Under the pieces are notes generated by a model. That model ran no database searches, had not been told where the DNA came from, and worked only from the letters and a program-made list of their open reading frames with translations. This document shows, piece after piece, positions 1 through 7,355 of a stretch of DNA of 64,000 nt. Both the position numbers and the translations under genes were made by a program. The number at the start of each line of letters is the position of its first letter. Position 1 is the first letter of the stretch. The DNA is from Zoogloea sp. 1C4 (GTDB lineage Bacteria; Pseudomonadota; Gammaproteobacteria; Burkholderiales; Rhodocyclaceae): positions 248,001 to 312,000 of the forward strand of contig NZ_SSXU01000004.1 in NCBI RefSeq assembly GCF_009469605.1. The letters run 5' to 3'.

Positions 1-303
1 GCGGTCGGACAGCCACTGGAAGGCGCGGGCGGCATGTTCGGTGTGCACCGGGTAGGGGCTGGGCTGCTTGAAGGGGATGCCGAAGAAGGCGGCGGTGCGC
101 TCGGTGTCGCGCTGCACGTACTCGGTGCGCATCAGGCCCGCCGGGATCTTCATGCCGCCCTGGGGCTGGAACTGGGCGTCGAGGACGATGGCGTGCCACA
201 TCACGGCACGCCCGTGGCGGGCGGCGAGTTCGTCGATCTGCTCGGAGGCCAGGTAGCCGTAGGGCGAGGAGAAATCGAAGTAGAAGTCGATGGGGGCGGA
301 CAT
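1..303 (-). CDS. DsbA-fold 2-hydroxychromene-2-carboxylate isomerase-like protein, N-terminal part
   Basis: The frame starts at an ATG and runs off the left edge, giving the first 101 residues. It opens with APIDFYFDFSSPYGYLAS, the thioredoxin-fold start of the HCCA isomerase/kappa-GST group, where the Ser of SSPYGY is the usual catalytic or glutathione-contacting residue. It then follows the same alignment as the neighbouring full-length gene (FGIPFKQPS, HAARAFQWL), so the two are tandem paralogues. Family members isomerise ring-cleavage products in aromatic degradation or act as glutathione-dependent oxidoreductases; the substrate cannot be told here. The gene lies 114 bp downstream of its paralogue on the same strand. 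Confidence 0.85.
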   Translation of the reverse strand, partial: MSAPIDFYFDFSSPYGYLASEQIDELAARHGRAVMWHAIVLDAQFQPQGGMKIPAGLMRTEYVQRDTERTAAFFGIPFKQPSPYPVHTEHAARAFQWLSDR

Positions 304-417
304 GCGGGTCTCCGGGAGGCGAATTTTCTGTGATGCCGGTTGGGTCGGTCAGCCCGCATTATCCATGCCGGGCGACCGAAGGGCATCACATTGCGTGTCG
401 CTCCGACGACCGGCCGC

Positions 418-1038
418 TCAGAACCCGCCTTCGGCCAGCCAGCGCTCCACCTGGGGCAGCCGGTCGGCCCCCCAGAAGGCTTCGCCGTCGACGATGATGA
501 AGGGCGAGCCGAACACCCCGCGCGACAGCCCCAGATCCACCTCGGCGGCGAGCCGGGCCTTGATCTCGGTGCCGGACAGCACCGCCGAGAGCTCGTCCCG
601 GTCGATGCCCTGCCCGGCGGCGATGTCGAGCACCGCGCCGAGATCGGAGATGTTCACGTCATCGACGAAATACGCCCGGTAGGCGGCGAGGCCAAAGGCC
701 CGCGCCTTTTGCGGGCTGCGGTCGTTGATCCACAGAAAGGCCCGCGCGGCGTGCTGGGTGGGGATCGGGAAGGTGCTGGGCTGCTTGAAGGGCAGGCCGA
801 AGTAACGGGCCGAACGTTCGATGTCGTGCATCGAATAGGCGCCCTTGAGGGGAATCGACGGCAGCGGCGCGAGGCCGGTGACCTTGAAGGTAACCCCCAG
901 CAGGAAGGGATGCCACAGCACCGTGCGCCCGTAGCGTTCGGCCAGGGCGTCGATCTTCTCGGCGGCGAAGTAGCCGTAGGGCGAGGAAAAATCGAAGTAG
1001 AAGTCGATGGGGGCAGTGCTGCGCCGGGGTTCGGTCAT
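418..1038 (-). CDS. DsbA-fold 2-hydroxychromene-2-carboxylate isomerase-like protein
   Basis: A complete 206-residue protein, the usual length for this family. N-terminal IDFYFDFSSPYGYF gives the thioredoxin-like beta strand and active-site Ser; the helical insert carries HDIERSARYFGLPFKQPS; near the C-terminus GVFGSPFIIVDGEAFWGADRL contains the cis-Pro loop and the conserved FWG(A)DRL ending typical of HCCA isomerases. There is no CxxC, so it is not a thiol oxidase. A GGAG ribosome site precedes the ATG. It follows the thioesterase gene by 15 bp, so the two are probably co-transcribed. It is a paralogue of the truncated gene to its left. The aromatic or glutathione substrate is unknown. Confidence 0.88.
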   Translation of the reverse strand: MTEPRRSTAPIDFYFDFSSPYGYFAAEKIDALAERYGRTVLWHPFLLGVTFKVTGLAPLPSIPLKGAYSMHDIERSARYFGLPFKQPSTFPIPTQHAARAFLWINDRSPQKARAFGLAAYRAYFVDDVNISDLGAVLDIAAGQGIDRDELSAVLSGTEIKARLAAEVDLGLSRGVFGSPFIIVDGEAFWGADRLPQVERWLAEGGF

Positions 1039-1053
1039 GGGTCGGTCTCCGTC

Positions 1054-1494
1054 TCAGGGGGTCTTGGGCCACAGGATCAGCTGGGTGCAGCGGAACAGCG
1101 CCAGCCGCCGGCCGCAGCCGCCGCTGGTGACTTCGGAATCCCACACCTGGGTGTTGCGCCCGATATGCACCGCCGTGGTGTTGCACAGGAGCACTCCGTC
1201 GGTCTGGGTGCCGAAGAAGTTGGTCTTCAGCTCGATGGTGGTGAAGCTCTTGGCGCCTTCAGGCAGGTGGGCGCGGGTGGCGTAGCCCGCCGCGCTGTCG
1301 GCCATGGCGATGATCGTCGCGGCGTGGAGATAGCCGTTGGGGGCCAGCATCTCGGGGCGGATCAGCATCCGAGAGCCCATTCGCCCCGGTTCGAGGGTCA
1401 CGGCCTCGAAGCCGAACCAGCCCGGCAGATGGCCCGCACCCCGGGCGTTGAGGAAATCGAGGTCGATGCCTTCGGCGAGCCGGGGTTCGGCCAT
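1054..1494 (-). CDS. PaaI-type hotdog-fold thioesterase
   Basis: A 146-residue single-domain hotdog protein. The segment APNGYLHAATIIAMADSAAGYA is the central hotdog helix; Asn54–Gly55 and His58 occupy the places of the HGG/NG motif of acyl-CoA thioesterases, and ADSAAGYA is typical of the PaaI/YbgC group. The ATG at 1494 is preferred to the GTG immediately before it because GGAGA stands about 8 nt upstream. It lies 15 bp downstream of the GNAT–carbonic anhydrase gene in the same direction. It probably hydrolyses an acyl- or aryl-CoA in the cytoplasm; the neighbouring isomerases hint at an aromatic catabolic setting, but this is inference. Confidence 0.85.
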   Translation of the reverse strand: MAEPRLAEGIDLDFLNARGAGHLPGWFGFEAVTLEPGRMGSRMLIRPEMLAPNGYLHAATIIAMADSAAGYATRAHLPEGAKSFTTIELKTNFFGTQTDGVLLCNTTAVHIGRNTQVWDSEVTSGGCGRRLALFRCTQLILWPKTP

Positions 1495-1509
1495 CACGGG
1501 TCTCCGGTA

Positions 1510-2652
1510 TCAGCTTTCCAGGGCCTCGAGGGCACCCAGGTAACGGGGCATGAGATCCTCGCGCCGGCTCACGTTGATGCCCAGGTCGCGGATCAGGCCG
1601 TCCTTGAGGCCATACACCCAGCCATGCACAGTGAGCCGCTGACCGCGCTTCCAGGCATCCTGGACGACGATGGTCTGGCAGACGTTGACCACCTGCTCGA
1701 TGGTGTTGAGCTCGCACAGGCGGTCGTGGCGCATCTCGGGCGGCAGCAGATCGACGCGGCTGACGTGCTTCACGTGAACATCCTGCACATGACGCAGCCA
1801 CAGATCGACCAGCCCGACACGATCCCGCTGCAGCGCCGCGCGCACGCCGCCGCAGCCGTAGTGGCCAACGACCATGATGTGCTTCACCTTCAGCACATCC
1901 ACCGCAAACTGGATCACCGACAGGCAGTTGAGGTCGGTGTGCACCACCACGTTGGCCACGTTGCGGTGGACGAAGACCTCGCCCGGCATCAGGCCGATGA
2001 TCTCGTTGGCCGGCACGCGGGAATCGGAGCAGCCGATCCACAGGAACTCGGGCGCCTGCAGGGTCGACAGCTTCTCGAAGTAGCCGGGATCGACCTGGCG
2101 CATGCGTCGCGCCCAGGCCAGGTTGTAGTCGAAGAGGTGGAACAGGTTTTCGTTCTGGACGTCGGACTCGTTCCAGTTCTCCAGATCGAGGGCGAGGAAC
2201 ATCGCGCCTTCGACAGGCGTCGGGTAGTAGGCCGGCGCCTCCTTGAAACCCAGCTCCCGATAGAGCTTCACGGCGATGCGCATGGCCGGCAGGGTGTCGA
2301 GCATCACCTTGCGATAGCCCAGCGTCTTGGCGGCCTTGATGGCGGCCAGGGCGAGTTCGCGGCCGACTCCGGTGCCGCGCATATCGGGCTCCACGTAGAG
2401 CCGCTTCATCTCGCAGACGCCGCCCGTGGCCGGGCGGATGCCCACGCAACCAGCGGGCTTGCCGTCGAGCTCGGCAAAGAACAGCCGCCCCGCGGGCGCA
2501 GCGTAGGCGCCGGGGAGGGAGGCCATCTCCTCGCCGAAATTCTGGTAACCGAGATCTACGCCCAGCCAAGCGGCGTAGTTGCGGAAAAACTGGCGGACAT
2601 GCTCGATCTCGGCGTGGTCATCGGCACTGAGGATGCGAAGGGTAACGGCCAT
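1510..2652 (-). CDS. GNAT acetyltransferase–beta-carbonic anhydrase fusion protein
   Basis: One uninterrupted 380-residue frame with two complete domains. Residues 1–157 are a GNAT acyltransferase: the acetyl-CoA loop is in EPDMRGTGVGRELALAA (motif A, about 88–104), followed by KLYRELGFKEAPAYYP (motif B). Residues 167–375 are a beta-carbonic anhydrase of the Can type: NLFHLFDYNLAWA, then IGCSDSRVPANEIIG and VVGHYGCGGV, giving zinc ligands Cys208, His264 and Cys267 and the Asp210–Arg212 dyad. The second half alone is the length of a free-standing Can protein. The CA part should interconvert CO2 and bicarbonate; the acyl acceptor of the GNAT part is unknown. No stop or frame change separates the halves, so a sequencing artefact is unlikely but not excluded. 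Confidence 0.9.
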   Translation of the reverse strand: MAVTLRILSADDHAEIEHVRQFFRNYAAWLGVDLGYQNFGEEMASLPGAYAAPAGRLFFAELDGKPAGCVGIRPATGGVCEMKRLYVEPDMRGTGVGRELALAAIKAAKTLGYRKVMLDTLPAMRIAVKLYRELGFKEAPAYYPTPVEGAMFLALDLENWNESDVQNENLFHLFDYNLAWARRMRQVDPGYFEKLSTLQAPEFLWIGCSDSRVPANEIIGLMPGEVFVHRNVANVVVHTDLNCLSVIQFAVDVLKVKHIMVVGHYGCGGVRAALQRDRVGLVDLWLRHVQDVHVKHVSRVDLLPPEMRHDRLCELNTIEQVVNVCQTIVVQDAWKRGQRLTVHGWVYGLKDGLIRDLGINVSRREDLMPRYLGALEALES

Positions 2653-2760
2653 CGATCAATTCCATTACAAGTCGAAACAACCCAGCAGGATACTCGTTCA
2701 GGCCGGCCGTTTCACCCCCGGGCATGGCCCAAGCCACGCCTTTTTGTGTACGAAGCCCTT

Positions 2761-3231
2761 TCAGGCAGGCTTTTCCTGACGGCCGTGCATGACCATGATC
2801 GTCTGCTGCATCACCGCGCAGAGCGTCCATTCCTCGGCCTTCACCGCAAAGACTTCGGCCTTGGTGATGATCAGCGTGCGGCCCGGGCGGATCACCTCGC
2901 CCCGGGCCACCAGCCGCTCGCCGTCCGCGGGGGCGATCAGGTTGATCTTGTACTCCACCGTCAGCACGCTGGCGTCGGCCGGGGTGAGCGTGTTGGCAGC
3001 GTAGCCGGCCGCCGAGTCGGCGATCATCCCCACCACCCCGCCGTGGATGAAGCCGTGCTGCTGGGTGATGCCCTCCCGGTACGGCAGGTGGATCTCGGTG
3101 TAGCCGGGCTCGACCACCGCCATCTTCGCGCCGATCAGGGCCATCGCGTGCTGCAGGTCGAAGCTCGCCCGGACGCGGGCGGCGTAGTTCGGGTCGCGGG
3201 GGCGAAAAGGCTCCAGGGGCGGACGGCTCAT
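2761..3231 (-). CDS. PaaI-family hotdog thioesterase
   Basis: A 156-residue protein begins at the ATG preceded by AGGAGA; a longer in-frame extension to 3396 would cross the palindromic operator and the end of the MerR gene, so it is rejected. The core QQHGFIHGGVVGMIADSAAG carries the hotdog HGG motif (His–Gly–Gly in FIHGG) and the ADSAAGYAA helix of PaaI-type acyl-CoA thioesterases. LTVEYKINLIAPADG matches the downstream beta strands. It is the first gene after the palindrome and so is the likeliest target of the adjacent MerR regulator. The substrate is probably a short-chain or aromatic acyl-CoA. Confidence 0.86.
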   Translation of the reverse strand: MSRPPLEPFRPRDPNYAARVRASFDLQHAMALIGAKMAVVEPGYTEIHLPYREGITQQHGFIHGGVVGMIADSAAGYAANTLTPADASVLTVEYKINLIAPADGERLVARGEVIRPGRTLIITKAEVFAVKAEEWTLCAVMQQTIMVMHGRQEKPA

Positions 3232-3273
3232 CGCTTGTCTCCTGTTATTGGCAGGGCCTTTGCTGGCGCCTTG

Positions 3274-3297
3274 AATTACGTTTACGTAAACGTAATT
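3274..3297. promoter_or_regulatory. 24-bp perfect palindrome, probable MerR-family operator
   Basis: The left half is AATTACGTTTAC and the right half is its exact reverse complement. It lies in the 82-bp gap between the end of the MerR-type regulator gene and the start of the thioesterase gene, about 43 bp upstream of the thioesterase ATG. Its length and ACGT-containing dyad suit a dimeric MerR-type regulator. My recollection of LiuR-type sites (ACGT repeated in a dyad) is consistent, but I could not compare it directly. Confidence 0.6.
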
Positions 3298-3313
3298 TTG
3301 GTGGTAAAAAAGA

Positions 3314-3751
3314 TCAAGCGCCTTCGCCCAGACGGGCAGCCAGCGCGGCGTGGGCGGCGGCAGCGCCTTCCGGGTTCTCGGCCAGCTGTTCGGCACACTG
3401 CTTCTCGAGGATGTCGATCTCGCCGAGCACCGCGGCGATGTCCTCGCGCTGCTGCTCGAGGGCCCGCCGGCGCTCGGCCAGCACCACCAGCAGGCGGCGC
3501 AGCTGCGGGGCCGAATCGCGCAGGCCGTCGTACATGCCGAGCAGTTCGCCGATCTCGGCCAGCGACAGGCCGAGCCGCTTGCCGCGCAGGATCAGGCCCA
3601 GACGGGTGCGGTGGCGCTTGTTGTAGATGCGGTTGCGGCCGGCACGGACGGGCGCGAGCAGGCCTTCGTCCTCGTAGAAGCGGATGGCACGCGGGGTAAT
3701 CCCGAACTCGCGGGCCAGATCACCGATGGTGTAGGTTGTTTCCTCGATCAT
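3314..3751 (-). CDS. MerR-family transcriptional regulator (LiuR-like)
   Basis: A 145-residue regulator. TYTIGDLAREFGITPRAIRFYEDEGLLAPVR (residues 6–36) is the winged-helix MerR DNA-binding domain, followed by NKRHRTRLGLILRGKRLGLSLAEIGELL and a long coiled-coil dimerisation helix (about 85–125). There is no cysteine cluster at the C-terminus of the metal-sensing type (a single Cys lies in the coiled coil), so an organic or acyl-CoA effector is more likely. LiuR-type regulators of branched-chain amino acid or acyl-CoA catabolism look like this. The palindrome just beyond its stop codon is its probable binding site. It is divergent from the MBL-fold gene, so it could also act in that 68-bp gap. 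Confidence 0.85.
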   Translation of the reverse strand: MIEETTYTIGDLAREFGITPRAIRFYEDEGLLAPVRAGRNRIYNKRHRTRLGLILRGKRLGLSLAEIGELLGMYDGLRDSAPQLRRLLVVLAERRRALEQQREDIAAVLGEIDILEKQCAEQLAENPEGAAAAHAALAARLGEGA

Positions 3752-3819
3752 CGAATCAGTAAATCAGATTTCCCGAGGCCGGACAACGCGGCCGACGGAT
3801 TTCCAGGAGAACAGCAGCA

Positions 3820-4845
3820 ATGAGCACCCCGACCCTCGAATACCCCTTCGACAGCGTGCCGGAGGCCGGCGAGACCCGCGAGGTCGCCCCCGGCGTGTCC
3901 TGGATCCGCATGCCGCTGCCCTTCGCCCTCGACCACATCAACCTGTGGCTCATCGAGGACGGCGAAGGCGTGGCGATCGTCGATACCGGCTACGCCCTCG
4001 ACGCCACCCGCGACGCCTGGGAGACCATCCTCGCGCGCCTCGGCAAACCGGTGACACAGATCATCGTCACCCACTGCCACCCGGATCACCTGGGCCTCGC
4101 CCGCTGGCTCTCCGACAAGACCGGCGCCGGCGTGGTGATGTCCCAGGGCGAGTACCTCGGCGGCTACGCCCTGTGGCATCAGCTCACCGGCTACGACGTC
4201 ACCTCGATGGTGGCCCACTTCCGCCACCACGGCCTCGACGACGACCGCGCCGCGGCGCTCGAAGGCCGGGGCAACGCCTACGCCCGCGGGGTACCGTCGC
4301 TGCCCGCCACCTACCAGCGCCTCATCGACGGCGACACGCTCTCGATCGGTGGCCAGCAGTGGCAGATCATCGTCGGCTACGGCCATGCGCCGGAGCACGT
4401 ATCCCTCTACTGCGAGGCCATCGGCGTGCTGATTTCGGGCGACATGCTGCTACCCCGGATATCCACCAACGTCAGCGTTTTTGCTGCGACGCCGCATGAC
4501 GACCCGCTCGGCCGCTTCCTCGATTCGATCAGCGCTTTCAAGCAGTTGCCAGACACGTCGCTCGTGCTACCATCCCACGGGAGGCCGTTCCGCGGCATCG
4601 CCCTCCGGGTTGATCAGCTCGTCCAGCACCACGACGACCGCTGCGCGGAACTGCTTGCTGCATGCACCGATCCCCGCAGTGCGGAAGAGATTCTTGCGAC
4701 CCTCTTCCCGCGCGAGCTGGATACGCATCAGGTCATGTTTGCAATGGGGGAGGCCATCGCCCACCTGAACCACCTCGAACACAAGGGCGAGCTGGTAGGC
4801 CGGGTCGGAGACGATGGGGTGGTTCGTTTCGTCAAAAGCATCTAA
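3820..4845 (+). CDS. MBL-fold metallo-hydrolase
   Basis: A 341-residue metallo-beta-lactamase-fold protein. THCHPDHLG (about residues 85–93) is the HxHxDH zinc motif; GYGHAPEH (about 187–194) and SGDMLLP give the third His and bridging Asp, and LPSHGRPF supplies the last ligand His. The C-terminal 80 residues resemble the winged-helix extension of LACTB2-like hydrolases. An AGGAGA ribosome site lies 9 nt upstream of the ATG. It ends 16 bp before phaC on the same strand, so the two may be co-transcribed. Substrates of this group range from thioesters to nucleic acids; a thioesterase role near PHA synthesis would be sensible but is only inference. Confidence 0.85.
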   Translation: MSTPTLEYPFDSVPEAGETREVAPGVSWIRMPLPFALDHINLWLIEDGEGVAIVDTGYALDATRDAWETILARLGKPVTQIIVTHCHPDHLGLARWLSDKTGAGVVMSQGEYLGGYALWHQLTGYDVTSMVAHFRHHGLDDDRAAALEGRGNAYARGVPSLPATYQRLIDGDTLSIGGQQWQIIVGYGHAPEHVSLYCEAIGVLISGDMLLPRISTNVSVFAATPHDDPLGRFLDSISAFKQLPDTSLVLPSHGRPFRGIALRVDQLVQHHDDRCAELLAACTDPRSAEEILATLFPRELDTHQVMFAMGEAIAHLNHLEHKGELVGRVGDDGVVRFVKSI

Positions 4846-4861
4846 CAAGGAGTGCCCAACA

Positions 4862-6691
4862 ATGGCTGCGCCAGAAAAAGAAGTCGCCAAGTCCGAACTG
4901 CCGGACCCGAAGGAAGTCGCCAAGACCTACGCCGAAGTCGCCCAGCGCGCTTCCAAGCTGCTGGCCGACCACATCCAGAAGCAGGTCCAGAAGGGCATGT
5001 CCGCCCCCACCGACGAACTGGGCATCGCCCAGGCCTTCATGGACATGATGGGCAAGCTGCTGGCCAACCCGTACCGTCTGGCCCAGGCCCAGATGAACCT
5101 CGTCTGGGATTACTTCTCCCTGTGGCAGCACTCCATGATGCGTTTCACCGGCATGGCGCCCAGCGCCCCGGTCGCCGCCCCCGCCAAGGACGACAAGCGC
5201 TTCAAGGATGAAGAATGGCAGGAGCACTTCCTGTTCGACTTCATCAAGCAGTCCTACCTGATCACCGCCCGCCACATCCACGACACCGTCTCCGGCGTGG
5301 ATGGCCTGGACGACCAGACCCAGAAGAAGGTCAACTTCTACACCCGCCAGTACATCGACGCCCTGTCGCCGTCCAACTTTGCCCTGACCAACCCGGAAGT
5401 CTTCCGCGAGACCGTCAAGAGCCACGGCCAGAACCTCATCAAGGGCCTCAACAACCTGCTGCGCGACGTGGAAGAAGGCGACGGCAACCTGCGCGTCAAG
5501 ATGACCGACACCACCGCCTTCGAGCTGGGCCGCAACGTGGCCACCACGCCGGGCAAGGTCGTCTTCCAGACCGAGATGATGCAGCTGCTGCAGTACACCC
5601 CGACCACCCCGGACGTCTCCAAGCGCCCGCTGCTGATCGTCCCGCCCTGGATCAACAAGTTCTACATCCTCGACCTGCGCGAGAAGAACTCCTACATCAA
5701 GTGGTGCGTCGATCAGGGCCACACCGTGTTCGTGATCTCCTGGGTCAACCCGGATGAGCGCCTGGCCGAGAAGAGCTTCGACGCCTACCTGCTCGAAGGC
5801 ACCCTGGCCGCCGTCGACGCCATCGTCGAACAGACCGGCGCCAAGGAAATCAACGCCGCAGGCTACTGTCTGGGCGGCACGCTGCTCGCCACCACCCTGG
5901 CCTACATGGCCGCCAAGAAGGACAAGCGTCTGGCGTCCGGCACCTTCTTCACCACCATGACCGACTTCGCCGATCCGGGCGAACTGTCCGTCTTCCTCGA
6001 CGAAGGCCAGATCTCCAGCCTCGAGAAGAAGATGTTCGAGCGCGGCTACCTCGAAGGCTCCGAAATGGCCGGCACCTTCAACATGCTGCGCGCCAACGAC
6101 CTGATCTGGTCCTTCGTGGTGAACAACTACCTGATGGGCAAGGATCCGTTCCCCTTCGACCTGCTGTACTGGAACTCCGATTCCACCCGCATGCCGGCGA
6201 AGATGCACAGCTTCTACCTGCGCAACATGTACCTGAACAACCTCCTCAAGGAGCCGGGTGGCATCGAGATCGCAGGCGTGCCCATCGATCTGTCCAAGAT
6301 CAAGGTCCCGACCTACTTCATCTCCACCATCGAAGACCACATCGCCCCGTGGAAGAGCACCTACTCCGGTGCCCGCAACTTCGGCGGCAACGTGCGCTTC
6401 GTACTGGGCGGCTCCGGCCACATCGCCGGCATCGTCAACCCGCCCGCAGCCAACAAGTATGGCTACTGGACCAACCCGGCCGCCAAGCTGCCCGCCACCG
6501 CCGACGAGTTCTTCAACGGCGCCGAGCAGCACCCGGGCTCCTGGTGGACCGACTGGCAGGCCTGGCTGATGGCCCAGGACAGCAGCAAGGTTCCGGCCCG
6601 CGATCCGCTCAACGGCAAGTTCAAGGTGCTCGAAGATGCACCGGGCTCCTTCGTCAAGGCCCGTCTCGACGCCAAGAAGAAGGCCGCCTGA
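4862..6691 (+). CDS. phaC: Class I poly(3-hydroxyalkanoate) synthase PhaC
   Basis: A 609-residue synthase that polymerises (R)-3-hydroxyacyl-CoA into PHA at the granule surface. The N-terminal PhaC_N region contains helical segments; the alpha/beta-hydrolase domain holds the lipase-like box GYCLGG with nucleophile Cys336, Asp492 in STIEDHIAPW and His520 in GGSGHIAG, the complete catalytic triad. The start at 4862 has AAGGAG 9 nt upstream; an in-frame ATG 48 bp earlier lies inside the preceding gene. The usual phaA, phaB and phaR partners are not nearby. A strong terminator follows. The propionyl-CoA operon in this window could influence C5 monomer supply. Confidence 0.97.
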   Translation: MAAPEKEVAKSELPDPKEVAKTYAEVAQRASKLLADHIQKQVQKGMSAPTDELGIAQAFMDMMGKLLANPYRLAQAQMNLVWDYFSLWQHSMMRFTGMAPSAPVAAPAKDDKRFKDEEWQEHFLFDFIKQSYLITARHIHDTVSGVDGLDDQTQKKVNFYTRQYIDALSPSNFALTNPEVFRETVKSHGQNLIKGLNNLLRDVEEGDGNLRVKMTDTTAFELGRNVATTPGKVVFQTEMMQLLQYTPTTPDVSKRPLLIVPPWINKFYILDLREKNSYIKWCVDQGHTVFVISWVNPDERLAEKSFDAYLLEGTLAAVDAIVEQTGAKEINAAGYCLGGTLLATTLAYMAAKKDKRLASGTFFTTMTDFADPGELSVFLDEGQISSLEKKMFERGYLEGSEMAGTFNMLRANDLIWSFVVNNYLMGKDPFPFDLLYWNSDSTRMPAKMHSFYLRNMYLNNLLKEPGGIEIAGVPIDLSKIKVPTYFISTIEDHIAPWKSTYSGARNFGGNVRFVLGGSGHIAGIVNPPAANKYGYWTNPAAKLPATADEFFNGAEQHPGSWWTDWQAWLMAQDSSKVPARDPLNGKFKVLEDAPGSFVKARLDAKKKAA

Positions 6692-6713
6692 TCCATCGGC
6701 AGCCTGCATGAAG

Positions 6714-6740
6714 AAAGGGGGCCTCGGCCCCCTTTTCCTT
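6714..6740 (+). terminator. Rho-independent terminator after phaC
   Basis: A 10-bp perfect stem, AAAGGGGGCC paired with GGCCCCCTTT around a 2-nt centre, runs into TTTTCCTTTTT. It starts 22 bp after the phaC stop codon. Confidence 0.9.
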
Positions 6741-6777
6741 TTTCCGCCTCAGCCTCACTCGCCCCACTTCACCAACC

Positions 6778-7242
6778 GTGGCCACCTACCCGCTCGAAAC
6801 CCCGCTCCCCCACGGCCTGCCCGTCGTCCTCGACACCAACGTGGTGTTGTCCCTGTGGATGTTCGAAGATCCCGCCCTCGTGCGCCTGCGCGCGGCCGTC
6901 GAGAGCGGCGCGCTCCGCCCCCTCAGCCGGGAAGACTGCCTGGGCGAACTCGCCCGCGTGCTCGCCTACCCGCAGTTTGCCCAGAGCCCCGAACGCCAGG
7001 CCGAGATCGCCGCCACCTACCGGGCCCGCTGCACGCTCGTCGAACCGGTCGCCCCGCCCGCCTGCGAACTGCCCAACTGCCTCGACAGGGATGATCAGAA
7101 GTTCCTCGAGCTCGCCCGCGACAGCGGCGCCCGGGCGCTCCTGACCCGCGACAAACTGGTGCTCAAGCTCGGCAAACGCCCGGTCATCGCCGCGCGTTTC
7201 GCCATCCTCACGCCCGAGAAGCTGCAAATCCAGCTGGCGTAA
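6778..7242 (+). CDS. Solitary PIN-domain protein (putative ribonuclease)
   Basis: A 154-residue PIN domain beginning at GTG. VVLDTNVVLSLW (Asp19) supplies the first acidic residue, RDDQKFLELARDSGARALLTRDK the later acidic residues (Asp-Asp and the terminal RD), as in the PilT N-terminus/PIN_3 group of Mg-dependent RNases. It begins right after the phaC terminator. No small antitoxin-like gene stands beside it on either strand, so it resembles the chromosomal 'putative toxin–antitoxin toxin component, PIN family' proteins that lack a partner. No Shine–Dalgarno sequence is obvious before the GTG; TTG or ATG alternatives in the first 20 residues are absent. Confidence 0.8.
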   Translation: MATYPLETPLPHGLPVVLDTNVVLSLWMFEDPALVRLRAAVESGALRPLSREDCLGELARVLAYPQFAQSPERQAEIAATYRARCTLVEPVAPPACELPNCLDRDDQKFLELARDSGARALLTRDKLVLKLGKRPVIAARFAILTPEKLQIQLA

Positions 7243-7308
7243 AGCCCACCACATCACAGAGCCTTGCACATCGACACAACAATTCACATATCATGGCAGC
7301 CCCGGACA

Positions 7309-7328
7309 CCCAGTCTGGATAGACTGGG
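7309..7328 (+). promoter_or_regulatory. Leader hairpin upstream of mscS
   Basis: CCCAGTCT and AGACTGGG form an 8-bp perfect stem with a GGAT loop, 27 nt before the mscS start. No T-run follows, so it is not a clear terminator; it could be a protein-binding dyad or an mRNA leader structure. Confidence 0.45.
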
Positions 7329-7355
7329 GACTCAACCCTCATGACGGAGCACGCC

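Noticed and set aside
340-3699. A plus-strand open frame of 1119 codons
   Set aside because: It opposes six well-supported minus-strand genes, crosses the operator palindrome and gives low-complexity sequence.
4832-6709. A 625-codon minus-strand frame
   Set aside because: It is the exact antisense of phaC, which has its complete catalytic triad.
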